34,689 bases of DNA from Flavobacteriales bacterium UBA1694 (lineage in GTDB: Bacteria; Bacteroidota; Bacteroidia; Flavobacteriales; Weeksellaceae). The notes beneath the pieces were generated by a model. That model searched no databases. It was not told the DNA's origin and saw only the letters and a program-made list of their open reading frames with translations. Positions 1 through 6,202 of the stretch are shown here, one piece after another (positions within the stretch are counted from its first letter, which is position 1; each line of letters starts with the position of its first letter). The stretch spans positions 47,582-82,270 of the forward strand of contig DCJS01000014.1 of the NCBI GenBank assembly GCA_002319955.1, written 5' to 3'. The translations under genes and the position numbers were made by a program.

Positions 1-474
1 GACGGTGTATTAGACAAAGACGATGCTTGTGTGACTGTTCCAGGTCTTGCACAATACAACGGATGTCCTAAGCCACAACAAGATCTTGCACAAGATGCTA
101 CTGTAGCACTTACTGATATCTTATTTGATTTCGACAAGTCTACTGTAAGAGCTGAATCTATGCCTAAATTAGATGCGGCTGCTGAAATCATCAAATCTTC
201 TAACGGCGGAACTTTCCTAGTTGCTGGTCACACAGACAAAAAAGGAGCTGCTTCTTACAACTTAAAGCTTTCTCAAAGAAGAGCTGCAGCAGTTGTAAAA
301 GGTTTAGAAGCTAGAGGTGTTGTAGATTCTCAACTTAAGTCTAAAGGATTAGGAGAAACTGAAGCTACTGTAGCTGAAACTGCTTCTAACGAAGAAAGAC
401 TTCAAGATAGAAAAGTTGTCGTAAGCGCGGTTGATGCTGCTGCTTGGGATGCAATCAAAAAGAGAGATTACTAG
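1..474 (+). CDS. OmpA family outer-membrane protein, C-terminal part (5'-truncated by window)
   Basis: The reading frame is open from base 1, so the gene starts upstream of the window; 157 C-terminal residues are visible. The first about 23 residues (DGVLDKDDAC... to GCP) have the Asp-rich pattern of a thrombospondin type-3 calcium-binding repeat, as in OmpA-like proteins of Flavobacteria. The rest is an OmpA C-terminal peptidoglycan-binding domain. It begins with ILFDFDKSTV and carries the signature HTDKKGAASYNLKLSQRRA, with the Asp and Arg that bind diaminopimelate. By family knowledge it anchors the outer membrane to the cell wall. Codon choice is strongly biased to TCT, GCT, AAA and similar A/T-ending codons, unlike yebC next door, which suggests high expression. 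The beta-barrel part is not visible. A strong terminator follows. Confidence 0.93.
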   Translation, partial: DGVLDKDDACVTVPGLAQYNGCPKPQQDLAQDATVALTDILFDFDKSTVRAESMPKLDAAAEIIKSSNGGTFLVAGHTDKKGAASYNLKLSQRRAAAVVKGLEARGVVDSQLKSKGLGETEATVAETASNEERLQDRKVVVSAVDAAAWDAIKKRDY

Positions 475-500
475 TCGTAATTAAATCTTATATAAAAAGG

Positions 501-529
501 AACACTCGCTTTATGCGAGTGTTTTTTTT
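501..529 (+). terminator. Rho-independent terminator after ompA-like gene
   Basis: A perfect 9-bp stem (AACACTCGC, 501-509, with GCGAGTGTT, 515-523) closes a TTTAT loop and runs into a T tract to base 529. It lies 27 bases after the stop codon and separates the OmpA gene from yebC. Confidence 0.92.
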
Positions 530-544
530 ATGATCATTTTTCAG

Positions 545-552
545 TATTTTTG
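545..552 (+). promoter_or_regulatory. Bacteroidota-type -7 promoter element for yebC
   Basis: TATTTTTG matches the Bacteroidota sigma-A -7 consensus TAnnTTTG. It lies just after the upstream terminator and 19 bases before the yebC ATG. I see no clear TTG -33 element at the usual spacing. Confidence 0.55.
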
Positions 553-571
553 TAGGGTTAAAAATGTAATT

Positions 572-1312
572 ATGGGACGCGCATTCGAATATAGAAAAGC
601 ATCAAAGATGGCCCGTTGGGATAAAATGGCCAAAACATTTTCAAGAATTGGTAAAGACATTGCCTTAGCTGTAAAAGCAGGCGGTCCAGATCCCGATGTA
701 AACCCTGCGCTAAGGCGATGCATTTTGAATGCAAAGGGAGCTAACATGCCTAAAGACAATGTTGAGCGCGCCATTAAAAAGGCGAGCGGAGTAGACGCAG
801 AGAACTACGAAGAGATCACGTATGAAGGATACGGCCAAGGGGGCGTTGCATTTTTTGTTGAATGCACGACAAACAACCCAACGCGCACGGTGGCCAACGT
901 ACGCGCTATTTTCAATAAATTTGATGGAAATTTAGGGAAGAATGGTGAGCTAGCCTTTATTTTTGATCGGAAAGGAATTTTCACAATCGACCGAGCACTC
1001 ATTACCATGGAATGGGATGATTTCGAAATGGAGATGATTGACGGGGGAGCGGAAGAAATTGACCAAGATGAGCAGGAGGTCTTAGTGACAACCGCCTTTG
1101 AAGATTTCGGCGCCCTCTCGCACAAACTTGATGAAATGGGGATTGAGGCGAAAAGTGCTGAGCTTCAGCGCTTGTCAAACTCGACCAAAGCGGTAAGTGA
1201 AGAGCAGTTTAAAGCGAATATGAAGATGCTTGACCGGTTTGAGGACGACGACGACGTTCAAAATATCTACCATAATATGGAAATGACAGACGAGCTTCTC
1301 GCTTCTTTATAA
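572..1312 (+). CDS. yebC: YebC/PmpR family translation/transcription regulator
   Basis: A 246-residue protein, the usual length for YebC/TACO1. It starts MGRAFEYRKASKMARWDKMA, close to the family N-terminus (G-x-x-F/W-x-x-RK..), followed by KTFSRIGKDIALAVKAGGPD and PKDNVERAIKKASG, all family hallmarks. An acidic tract near the C-terminus (RFEDDDDVQNIYHN) is also typical. The ATG at 572 is chosen because the family N-terminus begins there and because the extra upstream codons (from 530) overlap the T tract and promoter. YebC proteins were long annotated as DNA-binding regulators; more recent work links the family to relief of ribosome stalling. It appears monocistronic, with terminators on both sides. 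Confidence 0.95.
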   Translation: MGRAFEYRKASKMARWDKMAKTFSRIGKDIALAVKAGGPDPDVNPALRRCILNAKGANMPKDNVERAIKKASGVDAENYEEITYEGYGQGGVAFFVECTTNNPTRTVANVRAIFNKFDGNLGKNGELAFIFDRKGIFTIDRALITMEWDDFEMEMIDGGAEEIDQDEQEVLVTTAFEDFGALSHKLDEMGIEAKSAELQRLSNSTKAVSEEQFKANMKMLDRFEDDDDVQNIYHNMEMTDELLASL

Positions 1313-1320
1313 AAGAGGGG

Positions 1321-1352
1321 AACGGCGCTACTTGAAAAAAGTAGCGCCGTTT
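1321..1352 (+). terminator. Strong terminator between convergent yebC and GNAT gene
   Basis: A perfect 13-bp stem: AACGGCGCTACTT (1321-1333) with AAGTAGCGCCGTT (1339-1351), loop GAAAA, followed by TTTCTTTT on the plus strand. It begins 8 bases after the yebC stop and ends 4 bases before the stop of the minus-strand acetyltransferase. The T tract is good only in the yebC direction; on the minus strand the stem is followed by CCCCTCTTTT, so termination there is less certain. Confidence 0.9.
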
Positions 1353-1355
1353 CTT

Positions 1356-1652
1356 TTACGTGTTTGTTTTTAGAAGAATATCTTCAACTTCGGGCATCCT
1401 GTTCATCACCGAGCGGGCGTAAGAGCAGTGTGGATAGATGTTCCAGTTATTTTCTCTAGCAAATTCTATGGCATGGTTTACAAGGTATTTGCCTAGGCCT
1501 TTGCCTTCATTTTTTGGATGAACAAGAACGTAGGTGATAATTAGCTTGTTATCGTCTGGAAAAAGGGTGTAGGTCAAACGCCCAATTTCTTCGGTGTCTT
1601 TTTTTAAAAGAATGACTCCGCCATTGCCGCTTCTTTGATTTTCGTAGGTCAT
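1356..1652 (-). CDS. Small GNAT N-acetyltransferase (YjdJ/YidJ-like)
   Basis: A 98-residue protein covering one short GNAT fold. Residues about 47-65 carry the acetyl-CoA loop region (VHPKNEGKGLGKYLVNHA; the motif is R/Q-x-x-G-x-G/A, here NEGKGLGKYL). The C-terminus has the conserved IYPHCSYARSVMNR, whose Cys is typical of this minimal family (N-acetyltransferase domain of about 90 residues, often called YjdJ/GNAT type 14). It is probably cytoplasmic; the substrate is not known. The ATG at 1652 is the first start after an in-frame stop upstream. It stands alone on the minus strand, convergent with yebC. Confidence 0.85.
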   Translation of the reverse strand: MTYENQRSGNGGVILLKKDTEEIGRLTYTLFPDDNKLIITYVLVHPKNEGKGLGKYLVNHAIEFARENNWNIYPHCSYARSVMNRMPEVEDILLKTNT

Positions 1653-1772
1653 CGGATGGTATTTGATTATAGATTAATTCTCAGTTTTGATCAGTAGACT
1701 GATCTTTACGTGAAGATGCAGCGAAATAGGTGCCAATCTTCTTTTCTCACTCTAGGGCGTTTAGAAAATGGT

Positions 1773-1780
1773 TATATTTG
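1773..1780 (+). promoter_or_regulatory. Bacteroidota-type -7 promoter element for osmC-family gene
   Basis: TATATTTG is a full match to TAnnTTTG, ending 28 bases before the ATG of the OsmC-family gene. The intergenic region 1653-1808 shows nothing else that I can support. Confidence 0.55.
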
Positions 1781-1808
1781 ATATCACGATTATTTAAAAC
1801 TATTTTTT

Positions 1809-2231
1809 ATGCAAATTAATCTAGAGCGAATTGATGACAACTATCTTTTCAAATGCACCAACTCAAATGGAAACTGCATTCTTCTTGACAATACCTCGCG
1901 TGAGGGGGCCACGGGCGTTTCTCCCATGGAGACTGTTTTAATGGCCGTAGCGAGTTGCAGCGGAATCGACATCGTTTCCATTTTAGACAAGCAAAAGCAG
2001 AGTGTCACTTCCTTCAAAGCCGAGGTTCAAGGCGAAAGAGAACAAGTGGGGCAGGCAAAGCCTTTTAAGCGCATTTTAGTCAAGTTTTTCATTGACGGTG
2101 AGTTAGACCCTCAAAAAGCTCTGAAAGCCGCTCAATTATCCTTTGAGAAGTACTGCTCGGTCTCTAAAACATTAGAGCCAAATGTTGAGGTCAACTATGA
2201 GGTGCATGTCAACGGCAAAAAAGTCGCATAA
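1809..2231 (+). CDS. OsmC family peroxidase-like protein
   Basis: A 140-residue OsmC/Ohr superfamily protein. The glycine/proline-rich segment TGVSPMETVLMAVASCSGID holds the first redox cysteine (about residue 50), and FEKYCSVSKTL holds the second (about residue 115). This two-cysteine arrangement is what OsmC-type thiol peroxidases use to reduce organic hydroperoxides. The sequence is closest in style to the YhfA-like OsmC subgroup, for which the substrate is not settled. It is cytoplasmic, with no signal peptide. It is convergent with the glycosidase gene, only 9 bases between the two stop codons. Confidence 0.9.
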   Translation: MQINLERIDDNYLFKCTNSNGNCILLDNTSREGATGVSPMETVLMAVASCSGIDIVSILDKQKQSVTSFKAEVQGEREQVGQAKPFKRILVKFFIDGELDPQKALKAAQLSFEKYCSVSKTLEPNVEVNYEVHVNGKKVA

Positions 2232-2252
2232 GACTGGGGGTTACCCGAGTCT
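2231..2252. other. Short imperfect hairpin shared by two convergent gene ends
   Basis: AGACT (2231-2235) pairs with AGTCT (2248-2252), then one G-G mismatch and GGG with CCC around a GTTA loop. It overlaps the last base of the OsmC stop codon and the whole stop codon of the glycosidase gene. There is no T tract on either strand, so it is a weak candidate for a shared 3'-end structure. Confidence 0.3.
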
Positions 2253-4847
2253 CGGCTGAATTAATTTCGCAATCGTGGCGGTCCATCCCGATTGGTGGGA
2301 GGCGCCAAGGCCCTGCCCATTATCGCCGTGAAAGTATTCATAAAACATGATGTAGTCTTTAAAATGCGGATCGTGATTAAATAAATCATTGTTCGCATTA
2401 AAAGCGCGTCGTCCCTGCGCATCCTGCGTGAAGATCGATTTTAGACGTTCAATTAAATCGTTGGCAATATAATCTAGGTTTTGAAGTGCGCCACTTCCTT
2501 TGGGATACTCTACTAATAGGCTTTCATCGTAGTAGTAGTGGAAACGTTGAAGACTCTCTACAATGAGGAAATTGAGTGGGAACCAAATGGGCCCACGCCA
2601 ATTGCTATTTCCTCCGAACATACTGCTATCGCTCTCTGCCGGTAGATAGCTAACGCGAAATTCTTCTTTTTCGAAACTGAATTCAAAAGGGGTCTTTTCA
2701 TACACTTTGGAGAGCGAGCGAATACCGTAGGTACTCAAAAATTCGTCCTCGTCAAGCATTCGGTTTAAGATGCGTGTAAGCCTTGTTTTTCTTAAAACGC
2801 TCATTAAGTGCTTACGGCCTTTTCCTTCAACCTCCCAATGGGACACTAAATCGGCTAGTTCCGGTTTGTTCTTGAGCACCCATTCCATGCGCGTTTTAAA
2901 ATTCGGTAAACGCTCTAGGGTTTCGTGTTCGATAATTTCCACAGCGAACATGGGAATGAGTCCCACAATGCTTCTGAGTTTCAGATTTACGGAGTCCCCA
3001 TGTTGGTCTTGGAGGACGTCGTAAAAGAAACCATCTTTTTCATTCCAAAGCCCGTCTTTATCCCCAATGGTCTCCATGGCCTGAGCGATGTAGAGGTAAT
3101 GTTCAAAAAACTTGATGGCCATGTCCTCATACACTGGATTGTATAGAGCGAGCTCCATCGAAATACGCATCATGTTTAGGGCGTACATGGCCATCCAGCT
3201 TGTGCCGTCTGCTTGTTCCAGATACTGCCCATTTTGGAACCGCATGTTTCGGTCAAAGGCCCCAATGTTATCAAGTCCAAGGAAACCTCCGCCAAAAATA
3301 TTATTTCCGTTCGGGTCTTTTCTATTTACCCACCACGTGAAGTTTAATAGGAGCTTTTGAAAGACGGTTTCTAAAAATGGCAAATCTGCTTTTCCATTTA
3401 GTTTTTCGTCGATTTTAAAGATTCTAAATGTAGACCAGGCATGCACCGGTGGATTAACATCGCTGAAATCCCATTCGTAGGCCGGCAATTGGCCGTTGGG
3501 ATGCATGTACCACTCTTTGGTTAGCAGACGCATTTGGCTTTTCGCAAAGTCGCTATCAATTAAAGCAAAAGGCACGCAGTGAAAAGCTAAATCCCAGGTG
3601 GCAAACCAGGGGTATTCCCACTTGTCGGGCATGGAAATGATGTCTTTGTTGTGCATGTGGGACCACTCATGGTTTCGTTGGTATTGGCTGGGAATTCTTG
3701 GGTTTCCATTGTTTATATCGCCTTTGAGCCATTTATTTACGTTGTAGTGGTAGAACTGCTTATTCCACAAAAGTCCCGCAAGGGCTTGCCGCTGAATGTT
3801 CTTTTCATCCGGCTCAGTCACCGGTTCTTGAAGCGCAGCGTAAAATTCATCTGCCTCGGCTATACGCTGATTGAAAACGGCATCAAAGTCAAAGAATGCA
3901 TCGCTCATCTTATGAGGGGAAAGGCGAAATTCAAACGTTTTACTTTCTCCAGGCTCCAGCGTCGCATTAATAAGAAATGCGGCTTTTGTTCCTTGTTTGT
4001 TTGGATTGACGCTATCGAGTCCATGGATTACAAAATCGTTGATGCCATCTTTGTAAAACCCTTGGTCTCTTTGGCCACCGTTAAGTTTCGAGTGGTTCGT
4101 TTCGTTTTCGCAAAAGAGCGAATCGCTGGCTACTTCTTTGCTGTAAAAGTATTTGTAGGGAAGCAGGTTGTGCTCAATTTCAATCACCCCTGGTTTTGCC
4201 TGTTTTAAATTGGGCTTGTAGTTTCCATAGCCCCAGCCCCAATTATTCCGGTACCAAAGAGTTGGAAGAGCGACTAGAGGGGCAGACTGCGCACTGCGGT
4301 TGACCGCCCTGAGACGAATGAGAATGTCATCATGGTTAATTTTCGCGTATTCAATAAATAAATCGAAATAGCGGTTTTCTTCAAATACGCCGGCATCCAC
4401 CAGTTCGAATTCTGGATCTTGCTTGGTTCTTGCTGCATTTTCTTGCACAAGGCGCTCGTAAGGAAAGGCCTGAATTGGATACTTATAGACCATTTTCATA
4501 TACGAGTGCGTGGGCGTATTGTCTAAGTAGTAGAAAACTTCCTTAATGTCTTCGCCATGGTTCCCCTGGTGGTTGCTAAGTCCAAAGAACCGTTCCTTCA
4601 AAATTTCATCCTGTTTGTTCCAAAAGCTGAAGGCAAAGCAAAGCAGTTGCTTTTCATCGCATAGCCCCCCAATGCCATCTTCGCTCCAACGGTAGGTGCG
4701 GCTCATAGCATCATGGTAGCTGGTATAGCCCCAAGCATTTCCACTGCTGCTATAATCTTCCCTAACCGTGCCCCATTGGCGGTTACTTACATAGGGTCCA
4801 AAATTCTTCCATAAAGGATTTTCTAATCGCGTCTTTTCAATTGCCAT
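2241..4847 (-). CDS. GH63-type glycoside hydrolase (MGH1-like glucosidase)
   Basis: An 868-residue protein without a signal peptide, so probably cytoplasmic. The N-terminal about 350 residues form a beta-rich region starting RLENPLWKNFGPYVSNRQWG, which with RQWGTVREDYS is typical of bacterial 'glucosidase' proteins of the GH63/MGH1-like group. The C-terminal half is an (alpha/alpha)6-barrel domain. FATWDLAFHCVPFAL (about residues 413-427) holds the likely acid Asp, and NSNWRGPIWFPLNFL (about 745-760) is the conserved distal motif. Family members hydrolyse alpha-glucosides or alpha-mannosides such as mannosylglycerate; the sequence does not show which. It has its own promoter region diverging from the methionine operon and no transport or sensor genes beside it. 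Confidence 0.88.
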   Translation of the reverse strand: MAIEKTRLENPLWKNFGPYVSNRQWGTVREDYSSSGNAWGYTSYHDAMSRTYRWSEDGIGGLCDEKQLLCFAFSFWNKQDEILKERFFGLSNHQGNHGEDIKEVFYYLDNTPTHSYMKMVYKYPIQAFPYERLVQENAARTKQDPEFELVDAGVFEENRYFDLFIEYAKINHDDILIRLRAVNRSAQSAPLVALPTLWYRNNWGWGYGNYKPNLKQAKPGVIEIEHNLLPYKYFYSKEVASDSLFCENETNHSKLNGGQRDQGFYKDGINDFVIHGLDSVNPNKQGTKAAFLINATLEPGESKTFEFRLSPHKMSDAFFDFDAVFNQRIAEADEFYAALQEPVTEPDEKNIQRQALAGLLWNKQFYHYNVNKWLKGDINNGNPRIPSQYQRNHEWSHMHNKDIISMPDKWEYPWFATWDLAFHCVPFALIDSDFAKSQMRLLTKEWYMHPNGQLPAYEWDFSDVNPPVHAWSTFRIFKIDEKLNGKADLPFLETVFQKLLLNFTWWVNRKDPNGNNIFGGGFLGLDNIGAFDRNMRFQNGQYLEQADGTSWMAMYALNMMRISMELALYNPVYEDMAIKFFEHYLYIAQAMETIGDKDGLWNEKDGFFYDVLQDQHGDSVNLKLRSIVGLIPMFAVEIIEHETLERLPNFKTRMEWVLKNKPELADLVSHWEVEGKGRKHLMSVLRKTRLTRILNRMLDEDEFLSTYGIRSLSKVYEKTPFEFSFEKEEFRVSYLPAESDSSMFGGNSNWRGPIWFPLNFLIVESLQRFHYYYDESLLVEYPKGSGALQNLDYIANDLIERLKSIFTQDAQGRRAFNANNDLFNHDPHFKDYIMFYEYFHGDNGQGLGASHQSGWTATIAKLIQPRLG

Positions 4848-4864
4848 ACCAAGGGTTCAAGAGG

Positions 4865-4872
4865 CAAAAATA
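4865..4872 (-). promoter_or_regulatory. Bacteroidota-type -7 promoter element for glycosidase gene
   Basis: Read on the minus strand the sequence is TATTTTTG, matching TAnnTTTG, 17 bases upstream of the glycosidase ATG at 4847. No clear -33 TTG is seen at normal spacing. Confidence 0.5.
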
Positions 4873-5029
4873 ATGGTTTTAGTTTAATTCGAAGGCATAG
4901 GATTTAAGTCTTTTGGCCCTCAAAGAGTTACGCTGTTTTAGCGCTGAATGCAGCAGAGCCCAGAGTTGATTAGACTAGGGTAATGAGTTAAAATGCGCAC
5001 GAGGTGAAACGAAACTATTCCACGAATGC

Positions 5030-5061
5030 TTGGTGGATTGGGAATTATTGTTTTATATTTG
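5030..5061 (+). promoter_or_regulatory. Promoter of the methionine operon (-33 TTG, -7 TATATTTG)
   Basis: TATATTTG at 5054-5061 matches the TAnnTTTG consensus. A TTG at 5030-5032 lies 21 bases upstream, within the spacing reported for Flavobacteria. Transcription would start about 5067-5070, which puts the ATTGAAAATG segment (5084-5093) and the whole SAM aptamer inside the leader. Confidence 0.6.
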
Positions 5062-5091
5062 CCTGCAATTAGTTCATTTACATATTGAAAA

Positions 5092-5194
5092 TGTTATCAA
5101 GAAAGGTGGAGGGAATAGACCCTATGAAACCTTGGCAACCTACCGACAATCGGAAAGGTGCTAAATTCTACTCTTTTATTAGAGGGAGATAACA
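5092..5194 (+). promoter_or_regulatory. SAM-I (S-box) riboswitch aptamer
   Basis: P1 is closed by TGTTATC (5092-5098) with GATAACA (5188-5194). In between are the S-box core sequences in the right order: AAGAAAGGTGGAGGGA, then CCCTATGAAACC (the kink-turn strand), GGCAACC, a P3 hairpin with CCGA/TCGG arms, GGTGCTAAATTC, and a P4 hairpin CTCT/AGAG (5171-5184) before GAGGGAGATAAC. This is the standard S-adenosylmethionine aptamer. It sits in the leader of metX and the five following methionine genes, so repression by SAM is the expected output. No terminator with a T tract follows, so control is more likely at translation. Confidence 0.95.
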
Positions 5195-5222
5195 GTAAAT
5201 TCTTTTACCTTTTTAGGTCGCA

Positions 5223-5255
5223 TTTTCAATTTTTAATCTTTTTAGAAATTGAAAA
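5223..5255 (+). promoter_or_regulatory. Candidate expression platform: hairpin over the metX start codon
   Basis: TTTTCAATTT (5223-5232) and AAATTGAAAA (5246-5255) form a perfect 10-bp stem with a 13-base loop. The 3' arm contains the TTG start codon (5249-5251) of metX. The 5' arm region CATTTTCAAT (5221-5230) is also a perfect complement of ATTGAAAATG (5084-5093), directly at the 5' edge of the aptamer. The two pairings cannot coexist. The stem is AT-rich with one G-C pair, so its stability is modest. Confidence 0.55.
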
Positions 5256-6202
5256 CGACTCTTTCCTTTATCCCTATTACCGATTTTAAAACGTGCCAAG
5301 GACAGTCCCTTGGTCTTACACTGAGCTACGAAGTCTTTGGAAGGCCGCTGCATTCGGCCCCCGTCGTGCTTATTACCCATGCCCTGACAGGAAATTCAAG
5401 CCTCGCTGGTGAGACGGGGTGGTGGAAATCCCTCGTGTACGCCCAGGGCCCTATTGATCTTAATCAATTTACTGTAATTTGTTTCAATGTGCCTGGAAAC
5501 GGCTATGACGGCTTGTTATTCGAGGCTCCGAACTCCTTAACGCTTTGTGATGTCGCAGGTCTCTTTTTACAGGGACTCTCTAGGCTTGGAATCCACAAGT
5601 TGCGGGCGTTAATAGGGGGGTCAATCGGGGGTTCCATTGGCTGGGAGATGCTCGCTTTGGCGCCAGACTTAGCCGAACTCTTTATTCCCATTGCCTGCGA
5701 TTACAAAACCACGGACTGGCTGTTTTCGCAGTGCCTCATTCAAGACTACCTTTTGTCCCATCCAGAAAAACCTTTAGAAAAGGCCAGAGCCCATGCCATG
5801 CTGTGCTACCGCACGCCCGAGTCGCTGAATCAGCGCTTTAAAGGCGCTCAATCCGCAACAAGGCCTGTGCGCGCCTCCCAGGAGTGGCTAGAATTCCATG
5901 GGAACTCTTTAAACGAAAGATTTAGTTTAAAGGCGTACCGCCTAATGAATCACCTACTAAACACCATGTCAGTCCCTATTGATAGAATTTTGTTAATTGA
6001 GGCTAAGATTCATCTAATCGGTATTAACAGCGATCTTTTTTTTCCAGCAAAGGAACTTAGCACTTGCCGTGATTTCTTAGAAGCAAATCAAAAACAAGTG
6101 GCCTACAGCGAGATTGATTCCATCCACGGGCACGATGCCTTTTTAATCGAATACGACCAATTAAGTACTATTTTAATTCCCCTTTTATATGAAACCAAAT
6201 AA
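5249..6202 (+). CDS. metX: Homoserine O-acetyltransferase
   Basis: A 317-residue alpha/beta-hydrolase-fold enzyme that transfers acetyl from acetyl-CoA to homoserine, committing it to methionine. HALTGNS (about 44-50) is the oxyanion region, GGSIGG (123-128) has the nucleophile Ser125, GINSDLFFP has Asp262 and GHDAFL has His295, completing the triad. The canonical family motif is GGSMGG; here it reads GGSIGGSIGWEM. The start must be TTG at 5249: an in-frame TAG lies at 5243-5245 and no ATG occurs near the N-terminus. It is the first gene after the SAM-I riboswitch and overlaps the next gene by 14 bases, which implies translational coupling. It is slightly shorter than the usual 330-380 residues. 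Confidence 0.93.
   Translation: MKTTLSFIPITDFKTCQGQSLGLTLSYEVFGRPLHSAPVVLITHALTGNSSLAGETGWWKSLVYAQGPIDLNQFTVICFNVPGNGYDGLLFEAPNSLTLCDVAGLFLQGLSRLGIHKLRALIGGSIGGSIGWEMLALAPDLAELFIPIACDYKTTDWLFSQCLIQDYLLSHPEKPLEKARAHAMLCYRTPESLNQRFKGAQSATRPVRASQEWLEFHGNSLNERFSLKAYRLMNHLLNTMSVPIDRILLIEAKIHLIGINSDLFFPAKELSTCRDFLEANQKQVAYSEIDSIHGHDAFLIEYDQLSTILIPLLYETK

Larger units (their letters stand above)
4848..5091. other. Intergenic region between glycosidase and SAM riboswitch
   Basis: No open frame with convincing coding character lies here. It holds a likely -7 element for each divergent gene (4865-4872 minus, 5054-5061 plus). The middle, about 4880-5025, shows only a tiny CGCT/AGCG hairpin near 4931 and otherwise nothing I can interpret. 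Confidence 0.6.

Noticed and set aside
530..571. In-frame N-terminal extension of yebC by 14 codons
   Set aside because: The extra residues lie over the terminator T tract and the -7 element and do not match the family start MGRAFEYRK.
3651..4208. 185-residue open frame on the plus strand inside the glycosidase gene
   Set aside because: It is antisense to a well-supported GH63 gene, has no recognisable domain and is explained by codon bias of the real frame.
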